Positions 53,480 to 63,291 of a DNA stretch of 64,000 nt are shown here, in pieces. Source of the DNA: Isoetes taiwanensis (taxonomy: Eukaryota > Streptophyta > Lycopodiopsida > Isoetales > Isoetaceae); assembly GCA_021234155.1 (NCBI GenBank), contig JAJEKV010000018.1, forward strand, positions 14,330,925-14,394,924. Reading direction: 5' to 3'. The notes below the pieces were generated by a model. It ran no database searches. It was given only the letters and a program-made list of their open reading frames with translations, and was not told the origin of the DNA. The position numbers were made by a program, and so were the translations under genes. Position 1 is the first letter of the stretch. Every line of letters starts with the position of its first letter.

Positions 53480-54724
53480 CTCACATACCAAGAGAGAAAA
53501 ATGTGGAAGCTGATGCCTTATGTAGAGAAACTCTCATGTCACATTTAACTGAAGGAGCTATTCCAGAGCAAGATCTTGATGCTAGTGAGGTAAAAGCACT
53601 TTGCCCCATTCTAACCATTAATGCATCAGAGGAAAAGGACACTGAGGAGATTACAATCACAAAAAATGGTAAGACTAGAACCCTGTTTGTTGGAGATTTG
53701 ATTGAATACCAAAATAGGGAGAACATACAAATGTTTTTTGAAGAAAGGAAGGATGTGTTTGCCTGGGATTATTCTGAGCTCATTGGTATTAAAGCTGAGG
53801 TATGCCAATTTTAAATCAAGATTAAAGAAGGATGTAAGCCCGTTTTTCAAAAACTGAGAAGAATTAATGCTTCATTGATGGGATTAATCAAGGATGAGTT
53901 GGATAAAATGTTAGATGCAGGTGTTATTATTGAAATCATTAATCCAGAATGGGTATCTTGCATTGTACCTGTAGAAAAAAAGAGTGGTGCCTTAAGAATT
54001 TGCATTGATTATCGAGATCTCAACAAAGCCACCATCAAGGACTGCTATCCCTTGCCTTTTTTAGAAGAAATCTTATATGATGTAGCAGGAAAAGAGGTGT
54101 ACTCATTCTTAGATGGATTTTCAGGATTTAATCAAATTGGCATTAAGGAAGAAGATCAACCAAAGACCTCTTTTATTACTCCTTGGGGAACTTATGCAAT
54201 AAAAAGAATGCCTTTTGGATTGATGAATGCACCTGCCACTTTCCAGAGAGCTATGGATGTTATTTTTAGACCTATGTCTCCTCAAGAATTCAAAGTTTAC
54301 TTGGATGACCTTTGCTTAGGATCTCACCCTACTAATCATTTGGAATTGCTTGCAAAAATATGCTCTTTGTGCAGGGACTCTGGAGTCAACCTTAACTCAA
54401 ATAAATGTATTTTTTTTGCATCCAAAGGGCAACTTTTGGGGCATGAGGTGTCCAACAATGGTATACAAGTGGCACAAGAAAAGGTTGAAGCTCTCAAAAA
54501 ACTGGTACCCCCCAAGAATTTGAAGCAGGTCAAAAGTTTTATTGGCATGACTAGTTTTCTTAGGATGTATATTCCTAACTTTGCTCACATTATAAGTCCT
54601 ATTTCCAAACTGACAAGAATAGGCAGGATCTCTAAATCTGAGAGCAAGTATGTCCCTGTCACATGGTCATCAGATTGTCAAGAGTCTTTTGAGTTACTTA
54701 TAAAGTCCATTTGTGAGGCTACAA
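53480..54724 (+). pseudogene. Element 2 RNase H end and RT, truncated
   Basis: Element 2 resumes with HIPREKNVEADALCR, the fourth catalytic Asp of the upstream RNase H. The TLFVGDLIEYQNRE linker and RT follow (RRINASMMGL..., RICIDYRDLNKATIKDCYPL, FLDGFSGFNQI, FGLMNAPATFQRAMD, VYLDDL). A GAA to TAA change makes a stop at about 53,812. The frame is otherwise open to the end of RT (FIGMTSFLRMYIPNFAH). At about 54,724, within SICEAT, it runs directly into LTR sequence of element 7. RNase H, integrase and 3' LTR of element 2 are absent from the window. Confidence 0.9.
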
Positions 54725-55148
54725 ACGTTGGCTTTGGAAATTCCCAAAAAAGTGATCATAAACTCTAGTTCCATTTTCCTGATCACTGTTTTACAGTTTG
54801 ACTGCCATTGACCAATTTTTGACTCCACTTTAAGCTTGAATATCTCTCAGGATAATGATCTGACTTGGTCAGAGACTACACCTTTATTCTCTTACACCTT
54901 TTTTGTGCCAGTCTAAATCATTTGACCCAAAGATTCAACTCATTCTCGGCTGCTACATCAATTTGAGTCAAGGTTCCATTTTCTAGAAATGGGAAAGGTA
55001 TGAAAACTTTGAGTTTCTGGTTATTCCAATATATTTATCTTCCATAGACTGATCACCTTAAGTGATCTGGAGGTCCTAACCCCAATTTGGGTTTATACTC
55101 AAGTTGGCTTATTGTGGTTGACCTTTGAAGCCAGGTTGAGGGTCAACA
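54725..55148 (+). repeat. Element 7 5' LTR, last 420 bp
   Basis: It carries the LTR 3' portion with the GATCAC/GTGATC hairpin, TGGAGGTCCTAACC and terminal hairpin GTTGACC/GGTCAAC around GCCAGG. The left edge is a recombination junction with element 2 RT. A primer-binding site TGGAGGTCCTATCGAGAT follows at 55,152-55,169. Confidence 0.88.
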
Positions 55149-55191
55149 TTTTGGAGGTCCTATCGAGATCCTACCTGGATCTTGAGAACTC

Positions 55192-55737
55192 ATGGCTCCA
55201 AAACAGAAATTTCCAGCAGAGCAAGAACCAATGGAAGACCAGGAGACTTCAGAACCTTGCAGAGATAGATCTCTTCCTCCAAGTTTTTCAACTGGATTAC
55301 TTCAAAGTTTGCCTTACCAGTTTGAATTGAATGTGCCTACTCCATTGCCTACCTTTGATTCCAGCATGAGTGCTAATACTTTTATGAGAATTTTTGAAGA
55401 TTACTAAAGAGATTATGGCTTTAAGAAAGGATGCAAGTTCTCACAATTTGAAAAGTGTTTTAAAGAGGAGAGTGAAGCTGGTGCTTGGCTGACTTATGAG
55501 AAGCTTATGGGAACCACTTCTTGGGATGACCTTGTCACCAAGTTTTTAGACAGGTTTGGAAAACTTGCTGCTCCTAAGGACCTTGTTAATGAATTGCAAA
55601 ATTTCTCCATTTATGCAGATGAAAGTGTTAGTCAGTACAAGGAAAGGTTCAGCACCTTCATGAATAGATGTCAGAAAGGTCAAGTTACCATCTCCACGCT
55701 CTTTTTGGTGTCTTCCTTCATTAAAGGCCTATCTTCT
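55192..55737 (+). pseudogene. Element 7 gag N-terminus, interrupted
   Basis: Gag begins MAPKQKFPAEQEPMEDQE and reads through the conserved FDSSMSANTFMRIFEDY. A TAA at about 55,405 replaces a Tyr codon. The same frame continues with AGAWLTYEKLMGTTSWDDLVTKFLDRFGKLAAPKDL to FIKGLSS, where the LTR of element 8 interrupts it at 55,738. The rest is not in the window. Sequence is closer to element 1 than to elements 2, 3 and 6. Confidence 0.88.
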
Positions 55738-58266
55738 TGTTGAAGGTGTTCCTGGCAAAACCTTCAACCTCAGTGGTTTAGAACCTCCAGGTTGCTTAAG
55801 GCAACCACTCTGAGTGCAAAGATTCCAGAAAAAAAATGCACAAAAGTGCACTAGGAGTGTGTTTCCCTGAAGGCAAAAAAGTCTGCTTCACAAAATAACT
55901 TGCAGAATGTGATCTATGAAGCTATGGGTGTGGGTATCTCTCCTCAAGATGCTCAACACTTGACACTAACAGACTGCAAAAACTCAGCGAGGTCAGAGCA
56001 GGCTAGATAGGCCAAGATCAGATCACTGACCCAGTCAATTTTTGGTCAATATCCCCAGCAGTAAGCTGAAATTTGGAACTCGATATTGGCAATGAATTTT
56101 CTGGAGTTACCAGCGCTATTCTTCTCAGATTTGTCTGCACACCAGGGGCCAACTTTTCTTCTTGACCAAAAAGGACCTAATTTTTGCTTTTGATAATTTT
56201 TAGCCTAAGACTATAAGAAGAGAATGGTCTTGAAAGAAAATATTTTCTAAAGGTAAACTGCACGCGTATCTGGTATTGCCTAGTTTCACACATTTAGTTT
56301 GGCAGGATTGATACTCAAGCAATTGCTCTCCTATACTCCATGCTTGTTGTGCAATACCTCATGATCTGGAAATGCTGGCTTGTATTGGTATTGCAATTTT
56401 GTTTTAACAGGAATTTGGTTTTTGCACTCTCTAAAGATTGGCTACACAGGCAGACAATGCACAGCTGATAGTTTGTACAGGTACTAGACACCTAGCCTCT
56501 AACAATTATTTGCTTTTGGGAAAGAGTCACAATGCAACTCAAACAAATTGCTACAAAGGTCGGATTTTCAATTTAATCAGCCACTCAAAAGATACAATGT
56601 AATATCCCAAGCTCGGGGTCTTGGGCACAGGATCAAATAGGTACACATAAAAATCCAGAGAATTGAGTCAATAATCTGAATCAAAGGTAAAGATAGGAGG
56701 TCAGAATCAAGCTCAAGATTGTCAAGCCGGTCCTTCTTCAAAGCCAAAAAGTCCTTCTTTGCCTCAAAGCCCTCGAGAATCTTCTGTGGAGAAAAGCCCC
56801 TTTTGTAGAATGCTCTGTTCCGTTGAGATCTTCATTATTCCCTCCAATCTTCTGTCTTCTAGCTCACACTAGGCATTTATGGCATTAAACATGATGATTC
56901 GGCCAGTTTAGGTGGTGATTTAATGGTTCGCTTTGGCGGATTGAACAGATCTTGGCGCGTTTCCAGATTTAGGTTTTTGGTAGTTCAAGCTCAATATCCC
57001 ACAGTGCCCGATCGAATTTGGGAGACAAGGTATATAAGGGTTAAAAAATCCATTCTTTTCGATTATTAAGTGCAATGTCCACGGGGGATCCGGTACCTCA
57101 ACCGCCCCCACACTTCCGGATGTTCCACGCGGCAGGGGGAGATTGGCTAGAAAGAGAAATTAGGCTAAGGGGGGGGTAGATAGGAAAATTTTTTGCACCC
57201 CCTAAGCTCTATGGCACGATTCCCTAGGAAATATCTATAATGCCTAAAATAAGGCCTTTTCTCAAAAAAAACTTTTTTTTCCTAGGGGAATCTTTTTTTT
57301 GTACCCTATAATATTCTCGATCTCTTTTCACAATAGAGCTCTTTGGAATTTAGACAAAAATGAGCTTAAGGAATGGATGAAGTGGCATTTGAAAGTGATG
57401 ACAAGGCTAGGTGGTGTGACGTGGCCAATGGGAATGATGACGTGTTAGCCCACTTGAATTTGAAAATTCTCTCTAGTCAAAATTTTGAATGATGTGGAGA
57501 TGATGTGTGTGAGTGATGGGGTGTCAAATGTGATGTGGCAACAATGATGCTAGTTCAATGCTTTGACATGAATTTTGATTTGAATGAGAGAGTTTGACAT
57601 GAAATGGCTAGAATGGTGATGGGTATGATGACTTGGCATGTGAAGTGAGGTGTAGAATGACTTGGCACATCAATTGCTCATATAGGAGCCAAAAATTTTA
57701 TGGGGCAACTTTAAGGCCTCTCCTTGGGCACATTTGAATTTTGAGCATTTCCCTTAGGAATCTTTTGCAACCTTCTTTTCACTTTGCTCAAGTTGAATGA
57801 GATGTTGACTTCATGAGCAAAATTATGACCAAGTCAAGTCGCTTTTGAACTAGTGGATGATGAGGCAAGTGGGTGTTTCATGAAGGTGTATTTTGACTAG
57901 AGAGAACTTTCAAGGTCAAGTTTGACTTTGGGAGGTATATGAGCAAGGAGTCAAGGTTCAATGGTATTTAGGATGGTGGAATAAATGGGGAAGGGAATCA
58001 AAATGCCAAAGATGCCAAGATCACAAATAGTTACATACCATGGAATGCTCTTCTAGGGGTCTTCTTTCTCCTCTTCTCTTCACTTCCTTTGCTTGTTTGA
58101 CCTCTTGTGTCTCTTGAGTGACTTGAGTCAATTGTCCTTCCTTTGCTCTTCAAACTTTGATGTATGCTAGTGAAGCATTTCCTTAATGTCTTGCAAACTG
58201 GATCAAACTGAGAGGATTAGTGTAAATATGTGCTTGGCTCTTCCATGCTGCCATGGCATGGCAGCA
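55738..58266 (-). repeat. Element 8 3' LTR (2.5 kb), diverged family
   Basis: Read on the minus strand it starts with TGCTGCCA/TGGCAGCA (58,246-58,266) and ends CCTTCAACA at 55,738. Overall it resembles family 1 LTRs little, but the structural landmarks persist. These are a U5 hairpin GGTTGC/GCAACC with the same CTTAA loop (55,790-55,806) next to TGGAGGTTCTAA, and an end hairpin TTGAAGG/CCTTCAA around GCCAGG (55,738-55,768). Open frames within (for example 56,920-57,111) match nothing I know. Confidence 0.88.
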
Positions 58267-59000
58267 TTATGCCAAACTAAAAGAGAAGGCTGGTCTACCA
58301 GCCCCTTTGACTAGCTGTTTGGTAATTCTTGACATAGCTCCAGCCAGTTGCCAATGTGAGAATATGGTTGGCAACTCAATGATCTGCATATGGATTTGAA
58401 AGTGATAGATTTGGCATAATGAATGTATATATGAATGATGTTTCTTTCAGATGAACCTGCATGGAAAATAAATCTCTTTAGTTATGAGAAGCTGCAGGAT
58501 GGTAGTATGACAGCAGCTTGGGAAATTTATGAAGATGTAGGGGGTTTTCAGATGTAATGAGGTCAACTCTTGATCAGATGACAAATGGACGTAAATATGA
58601 GGATGCACCTGCATGTGAAGATAAAGCTTGTTAGCTTAAATGAGTTGCTGGTGTGGAGGTGATGGCAGCAACTCCAGATGATGAGGAATAATGTAATGTA
58701 GTGGAAGAGATGTGTGAATGACATGTTCAGATGCACCCATGGAACTATGATCGAGATTAATTCACTCCCTCGCTTGATCACAACCTCGCACAGCCCTTTT
58801 AGTACTTGCAACACTTAGAAACTCATAAGTACACGGATAATAACTTCAAAGCAGAACTAGACTTACTAAGATAGGCTTAATTGATTTTTGCTTTTACCCT
58901 ACTGAAGCTTTTTTCTTATATTTTGCTTTTTTCTGTTTTTTTCTTATTTTTCTTTCAGCAATGCACTAACTAAACCTAGCTACATCTTACCATAAAGATT
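58267..59000 (-). other. Element 8 3' UTR with three hairpin modules
   Basis: No gene is seen. A polypurine-tract hairpin GGCTGGT/ACCAGCC is at 58,288-58,303. Three further hairpins lie at 58,346-58,354 with 58,368-58,376, 58,489-58,495 with 58,513-58,519, and 58,642-58,650 with 58,666-58,674. Each has a different stem and a purine-rich loop containing ATGG on the plus strand. Confidence 0.75.
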
Positions 59001-60671
59001 TCAGTTGAACAAAGCAAGGGCAACATGTTGTTGCCAATACCTTTTTAGGTGCACAATGTTGATGGGATTCATCAATTCTCTGCCATCAGTAATATCTTTC
59101 AGCCAATATGAATCTTTGCCAGCTGTCCCTATCACTTCAAATGGTCCCTCCCAAAGATTCTCAAATTTGGATGCTGTGTCTTCCCTTGCCTTGTTCCACT
59201 TCAACACTAACTCTCCTGTTTTCAAGACTCCCTGCAATTTGTGTGCTGCTTTGAAGGCTGCAATATCTTTAGCCTTTTTTCTCATCACTGCATTCTCAGC
59301 CTCATATCTATGCTCCTCAAGCTGCATCAATCTCACAAATCTGTCTTTTAGAGCCTCATCCATTTCCAAATTAATCTGATAAGACAGTCTGAGTGATGGA
59401 AGCTCTAATTCTATAGGCAGTACTGACTCTATCCCATATACCAAACTGAAAGGAGTGTGCTTTGTAGCCACTTTGATGATGGTAGTTCTGTATGCCCAAA
59501 GTGCATCATGGAGTTTTAGGTGCCAATCCTTTTTTGAAACACTGATGGTCTTTTTGAGGATGGATTTGAGAGTCTTGTTAGTTGATTCTGCTTGGCCATT
59601 TCCCTGAGGGTAATAGGATGAACTTTTGGTATGTTTGAATTTCAAGGTGGCTAGTAGTAATGCAATTGTATGGTTGATGAACTGGCTGCCTCTATCAGAA
59701 ACTATTTTGAAAGGAATGCCAAATCTGGCACAAATATTTTCATGCAGAAATCTTGCAGTGGCTTGAGCATTGGCTTCTCTCAAAGGAATTGCCTCTGCCC
59801 ATTTGGTAAAGTAATCAGTGGCAACTAATATAAACTGGTGTTGAGCTGAAGAAGGTGGATCTATGGGGCCCATAAAATCCAGCCCCCACATTTGGAAAGG
59901 TCCAGGGGAAGTTATGGCAGTCAAGGCAGCTGGCTGCAAAGTCTTTTTGCCAAAGATCTGACATTTATGGCAGCATTTTATAGTCTCATAACAATCCTTA
60001 AAAAGAGTGGGCCAAAAGTAACCTGACCTTAGGATCTTTTTTGCAGTTGTATCTGCTGCAAAGTGTCCTCCACAAACTCCCTCGTGACATGCTTCAATTA
60101 TCATTCTGGCCTCTTCTTCATCCACACATCTCAACAGGACTCCTTCCTTGTCAACTTTGCATAGGATCCCTTCAATTAGCCTGAACTTTTTGCACTTGTC
60201 CTTGAATCTTCTTTCTTGACTGCCACTCAAATTCTTGGGCAACTCATTGCTCTTAAGATAGTTTCTGATGTCAAATTGCCAGTCAATATTTTCTGCATCA
60301 AAAGAAATCAAGTTTGTTAGATTGTCATCACTACATAAATCATCTTGATCTTCATGCTCAAACAACACATGTGGAAGATAGGAGCTGGGATTCTCGATCA
60401 ATTTTACCACCTTTACAGTAATATCATAAGCTTGGATTTTACAGCCCACCTGCACAATTTGGGCCTTTGGTTGCTTTTTTGCAAAGAGGAGTGAGAAAGG
60501 ATTTTGTCTCATGAATACTTGCACCTGATTGTTCTGGAGAAGATGTCCTTGTCTCTCTATCAAGAACATCAAGGCTGCTGCACTTTTCTCCAACCTGGGA
60601 TATCTCAATTCAAGATCGGACCACATCTTGCTTGCAAAAGCAATTACATGGTCCTCTTGCAAAGAAGCCAA
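59001..60671 (-). CDS. Element 8 degenerate RNase H (C-part) and integrase, open frame
   Basis: The open frame of 556 codons starts in the RNase H (VIAFASKMWSDLELRYPRLE) and ends at the natural stop after the C-terminal module (INIVHLKRYWQQHVALALFN). The RNase H lacks its third Asp (VFMRQNPFSLLFA). Integrase shows HEGVCGGHFAADTTAKK and CHKCQ, GLDFMGP, SDRGSQF and NGQAESTNK, with D-D-35-E residues intact, then LVLKWNKAREDTASKFENLW. The start lies inside the ancestral polyprotein, just after a frameshift near 60,680. Confidence 0.9.
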   Translation of the reverse strand: MASLQEDHVIAFASKMWSDLELRYPRLEKSAAALMFLIERQGHLLQNNQVQVFMRQNPFSLLFAKKQPKAQIVQVGCKIQAYDITVKVVKLIENPSSYLPHVLFEHEDQDDLCSDDNLTNLISFDAENIDWQFDIRNYLKSNELPKNLSGSQERRFKDKCKKFRLIEGILCKVDKEGVLLRCVDEEEARMIIEACHEGVCGGHFAADTTAKKILRSGYFWPTLFKDCYETIKCCHKCQIFGKKTLQPAALTAITSPGPFQMWGLDFMGPIDPPSSAQHQFILVATDYFTKWAEAIPLREANAQATARFLHENICARFGIPFKIVSDRGSQFINHTIALLLATLKFKHTKSSSYYPQGNGQAESTNKTLKSILKKTISVSKKDWHLKLHDALWAYRTTIIKVATKHTPFSLVYGIESVLPIELELPSLRLSYQINLEMDEALKDRFVRLMQLEEHRYEAENAVMRKKAKDIAAFKAAHKLQGVLKTGELVLKWNKAREDTASKFENLWEGPFEVIGTAGKDSYWLKDITDGRELMNPINIVHLKRYWQQHVALALFN

Positions 60672-61264
60672 ACCAATTGCCTTTTTGTAACACTGATATA
60701 AGCTTTGAAGGGCTTCTCTAGATCAGGAGGTTTAAGTAGGATAGACTTGCAAATGGCATCAATGATCTTGTCAAAAGAGTCTTGGCATTGCTCATCCCAA
60801 TCTACTAGGATATGTTTGCTTTCACTTCTGGAGAATTTCCCAACCTTTGTGAGGTTAGAAATTGGGCTCATAGTGTGGGAAAAATGAGGGACATACATTC
60901 TCAAGAAGCTGGTCATCCCCATGAAGCTTTTAACCTGCTTGAGAGTTTTTGGAGGTGCTAATTTCCTTAGAGCTTCAACCTTACTTTCAGATATTTGAAT
61001 TCCTGCTGTAGACACTACATGCCCAAGTAATTCTCCCTTAGAGGATAAAAAAATACACTTTTGGGGGTTCAAACTTACTCCTCCTTTTCTACACAAATCA
61101 AACAGCAAGGTTAGCATATCAAAATGTTTTTCCAGAGAAGTTCCCAAACAAAGGTCATCTAAAAATACACGAAAAGTATTTACAGGCATTTCTCTAAAGA
61201 TTGTATCCATGGCTCTTTGGAATGTTGCAGATGCATTCATCAATCCAAATGGCATTCTTTTCAT
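60644..61264 (-). pseudogene. Element 8 RT palm/thumb and start of degenerate RNase H
   Basis: It contains MKRMPFGLMNASATFQRAMD, the RT box FLDDL (Phe for Tyr), CRKGGVSLNPQKC and FMGMTSFLRMYVPHFSH. The start of the RNase H follows (FKAYISVTKRQLVWLL), where Asp is replaced as in the other families. The frame changes near 60,690 into the integrase frame. Confidence 0.87.
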
Positions 61265-62111
61265 GGCAAATGTTCCCCAAGGTGTGATAAATGAAGTTTT
61301 TGGCTGATCACTTTCCTTGATGCTTATTTGATTAAAAATCTAAGAATGAGTAAATTTCTTTCCCTGCCACAGCATGCAGCACTTCTTCCAGAAATGGCAA
61401 TGGATAGCAATCTTTGATAGTGGCTTTGTTTAGATCTCTATAATCTATGCAAATTCTGATAGTCTTGTTTTTCTTTTCAACAGGAACAATGCAAGATAGC
61501 CACTCAGGATTCACAATTTCTGCAATCACACCTGCATCTTTCATTTTGTATAACTCTTCCTTGATTAAACCTAGTAAAGAAGCATTAATTCTTCTTAGCT
61601 TTTGTATAACAGGTTTCATACCTTCCTTGATCTTGATTTCAAACTCACAAATCTTTTTGTTAACACCAACCAACTCATCATAATCCCAAGAAAAGATATC
61701 CTTCCAATCATCAAAGAATTTAGTAACAAAGGCATTGTCTTCTTCTTTAAACAAATCACCAACATACAATACCCTATCTAGACCCTTTTTGTTTACCTTG
61801 ATTTCCTTTACCTGTTTGTCTTCACTTGCATTGATTACCAGGATAGGGTACAGCTGTTGCAGATCCTTCTTCTCAAGCTCATCTTCTTGAATTGCTCCCT
61901 CAGCTAAGTGTTCCAATAGCACACTTCTGCATAGCGAATCTGCTTCACAATTTTGCTCCCTTGGCACATGGCAAAGCTCCCAGGTTTTAAAATTTCTAAG
62001 CTCCAGCATAGCTTGATCTCTAAGCTGCATCATGTCTTCACTCTTGGCCTGATATTCTCCTGATATTTGCCCCCGGACAAAGCCGAGAGTCTCCAAAGAT
62101 GATAACATCAC
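61265..62111 (-). pseudogene. Element 8 upstream RNase H (C-half) and RT fingers
   Basis: It reads GQISGEYQAKSEDMMQLRDQ, then HVPREQNCEADSLCR with the fourth RNase H Asp. A linker (RVLYVGDLFKEEDN) leads to RT: RRINASLLGLIKEELYKMKDAGVIAEI, RICIDYRDLNKATIKDCYPL. It stops after YSFLDF near 61,332, where a frameshift separates it from GFSGFNQI-type sequence. Confidence 0.87.
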
Positions 62112-62300
62112 TGATGTTTAGATTTCTTGCTTCTTGAAGGCCTGCAATTAATGCCTTGTACTCTGCCATATTAGAAGTGACGTTTGGATAAATTCTTCCT
62201 ACTTTAGCCAGCAACCTATTAGAGGCATCCTTAAGAATAGCAGCAGAAGATGCCACATTAAGTCTTTTGGAGACACCACCATCAAACCATAAATAAGCAA
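62038..62300 (-). pseudogene. Element 8 upstream RNase H, N-half
   Basis: WFDGG-type sequence at about 62,270-62,300 is followed by ASSAAILKDASNRLLAKVGR, then SNMAEYKALIAGLQEARNLN with the catalytic Glu. IIFGDSRL follows with the third catalytic residue. The frame changes near 62,085. Confidence 0.85.
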
Positions 62301-62637
62301 AATTACCTATTTTAGTGAAGCCAATTCTTTTGGAATTTTCATGTTAGACTCCAACTCTATCGATTCAGCTCAAATTCTCCACACGGATGTGATAACAAAC
62401 ATTTCTTCTTCAATGAAATTCATGTTTTCAAACTCTCCTAACTTATTGTACAATGTTACCTTTTTCTTGCCATTTGAAATAGTACATTCCCTTTTGACCA
62501 CACAGGCCTAGCATCAACTGTAAAAGCCATTTTCTGCCCAAAAGTAGGTCATATATGTCCGACTTGTCCCTATTCCTTCAAAAGCAACCACAACAAAGTT
62601 AGCTGCAACCATTATTCCTTCAACATCAATAGGCACG
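62301..62637 (-). pseudogene. Element 8 protease-to-RNase H linker, heavily decayed
   Basis: Relics of the protease end and linker can be followed in pieces across frames, including the equivalents of GRRW and VWSQGRCTISNG. No open frame remains. Several short deletions relative to elements 2 and 6 are likely. Confidence 0.6.
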
Positions 62638-63291
62638 CTAAACTATTCCAACTGGATTGATTTTTGTGTTAGAGAAAGATTTTAAGATCATTGGAGCTTT
62701 CTTGTCTATTTCTAGACCACATAGCCTCATAACATGATGTGGCATTACATTCAGGGGTGATCCTCCATCTAGCAGAACCTTGGTTAAGATTTTTCCTTCC
62801 ATTTTGGCAACACAAGTGAAAGCTCCAGGATCATAATCATCCTGGGTGAGCATGTGCTCCTCAATGTGGTTTGTTAGGGCAAACTCATCTTCCTTAGTCA
62901 GATTGAGAACCTTTTTTCTGTAAGAAGGGGCTATCTTGAGCAAGGTCAGCAAATCTACACAGATTTTCGAATTCTTCAGCAAATATTCAAAGTCCTCACA
63001 CTCTTTTTCTTTCTTGACAAATTTCTGAGCAGGAGGAGGAGGCACAGCCACAGCTTGCTCAGCATCCCTATGTTTCAAGATGTCAGCTTCCTCATGTGTT
63101 GCTTCTTTTTCTTTGGCATTATTCATTCTTCTGGTGTGGACAGCCATTATCTCCTCTTGTTCCTCAATTTCCTGCACAAACCTTATAGATGCATTTGGCT
63201 CATTAACTTTAGACTTTTCTTGTCTGGCAAAATACTCTTTAACACTGCACCTATCCTCATAATGTCCTACAGCCTTGCAAAATTCACACAC
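62638..63291 (-). pseudogene. Element 8 Gag third knuckle, linker and protease
   Basis: It starts at the third zinc knuckle (CEFCKAVGHYEDRC). The linker (VKEYFARQEKSKVNEP, then VAVPPPPAQKF) leads into the protease with VLLDGGSPLNVMPHHVMRLCG. The end (INPVGIV) falls at a frameshift. The first two knuckles lie upstream at about 63,300-63,390 in a neighbouring frame. Confidence 0.87.

Noticed and set aside
58560-58815. Small host gene on the minus strand
   Set aside because: It lies in the element 8 3' UTR between the integrase stop and the LTR; the residues look random and the region is explained by hairpin modules.
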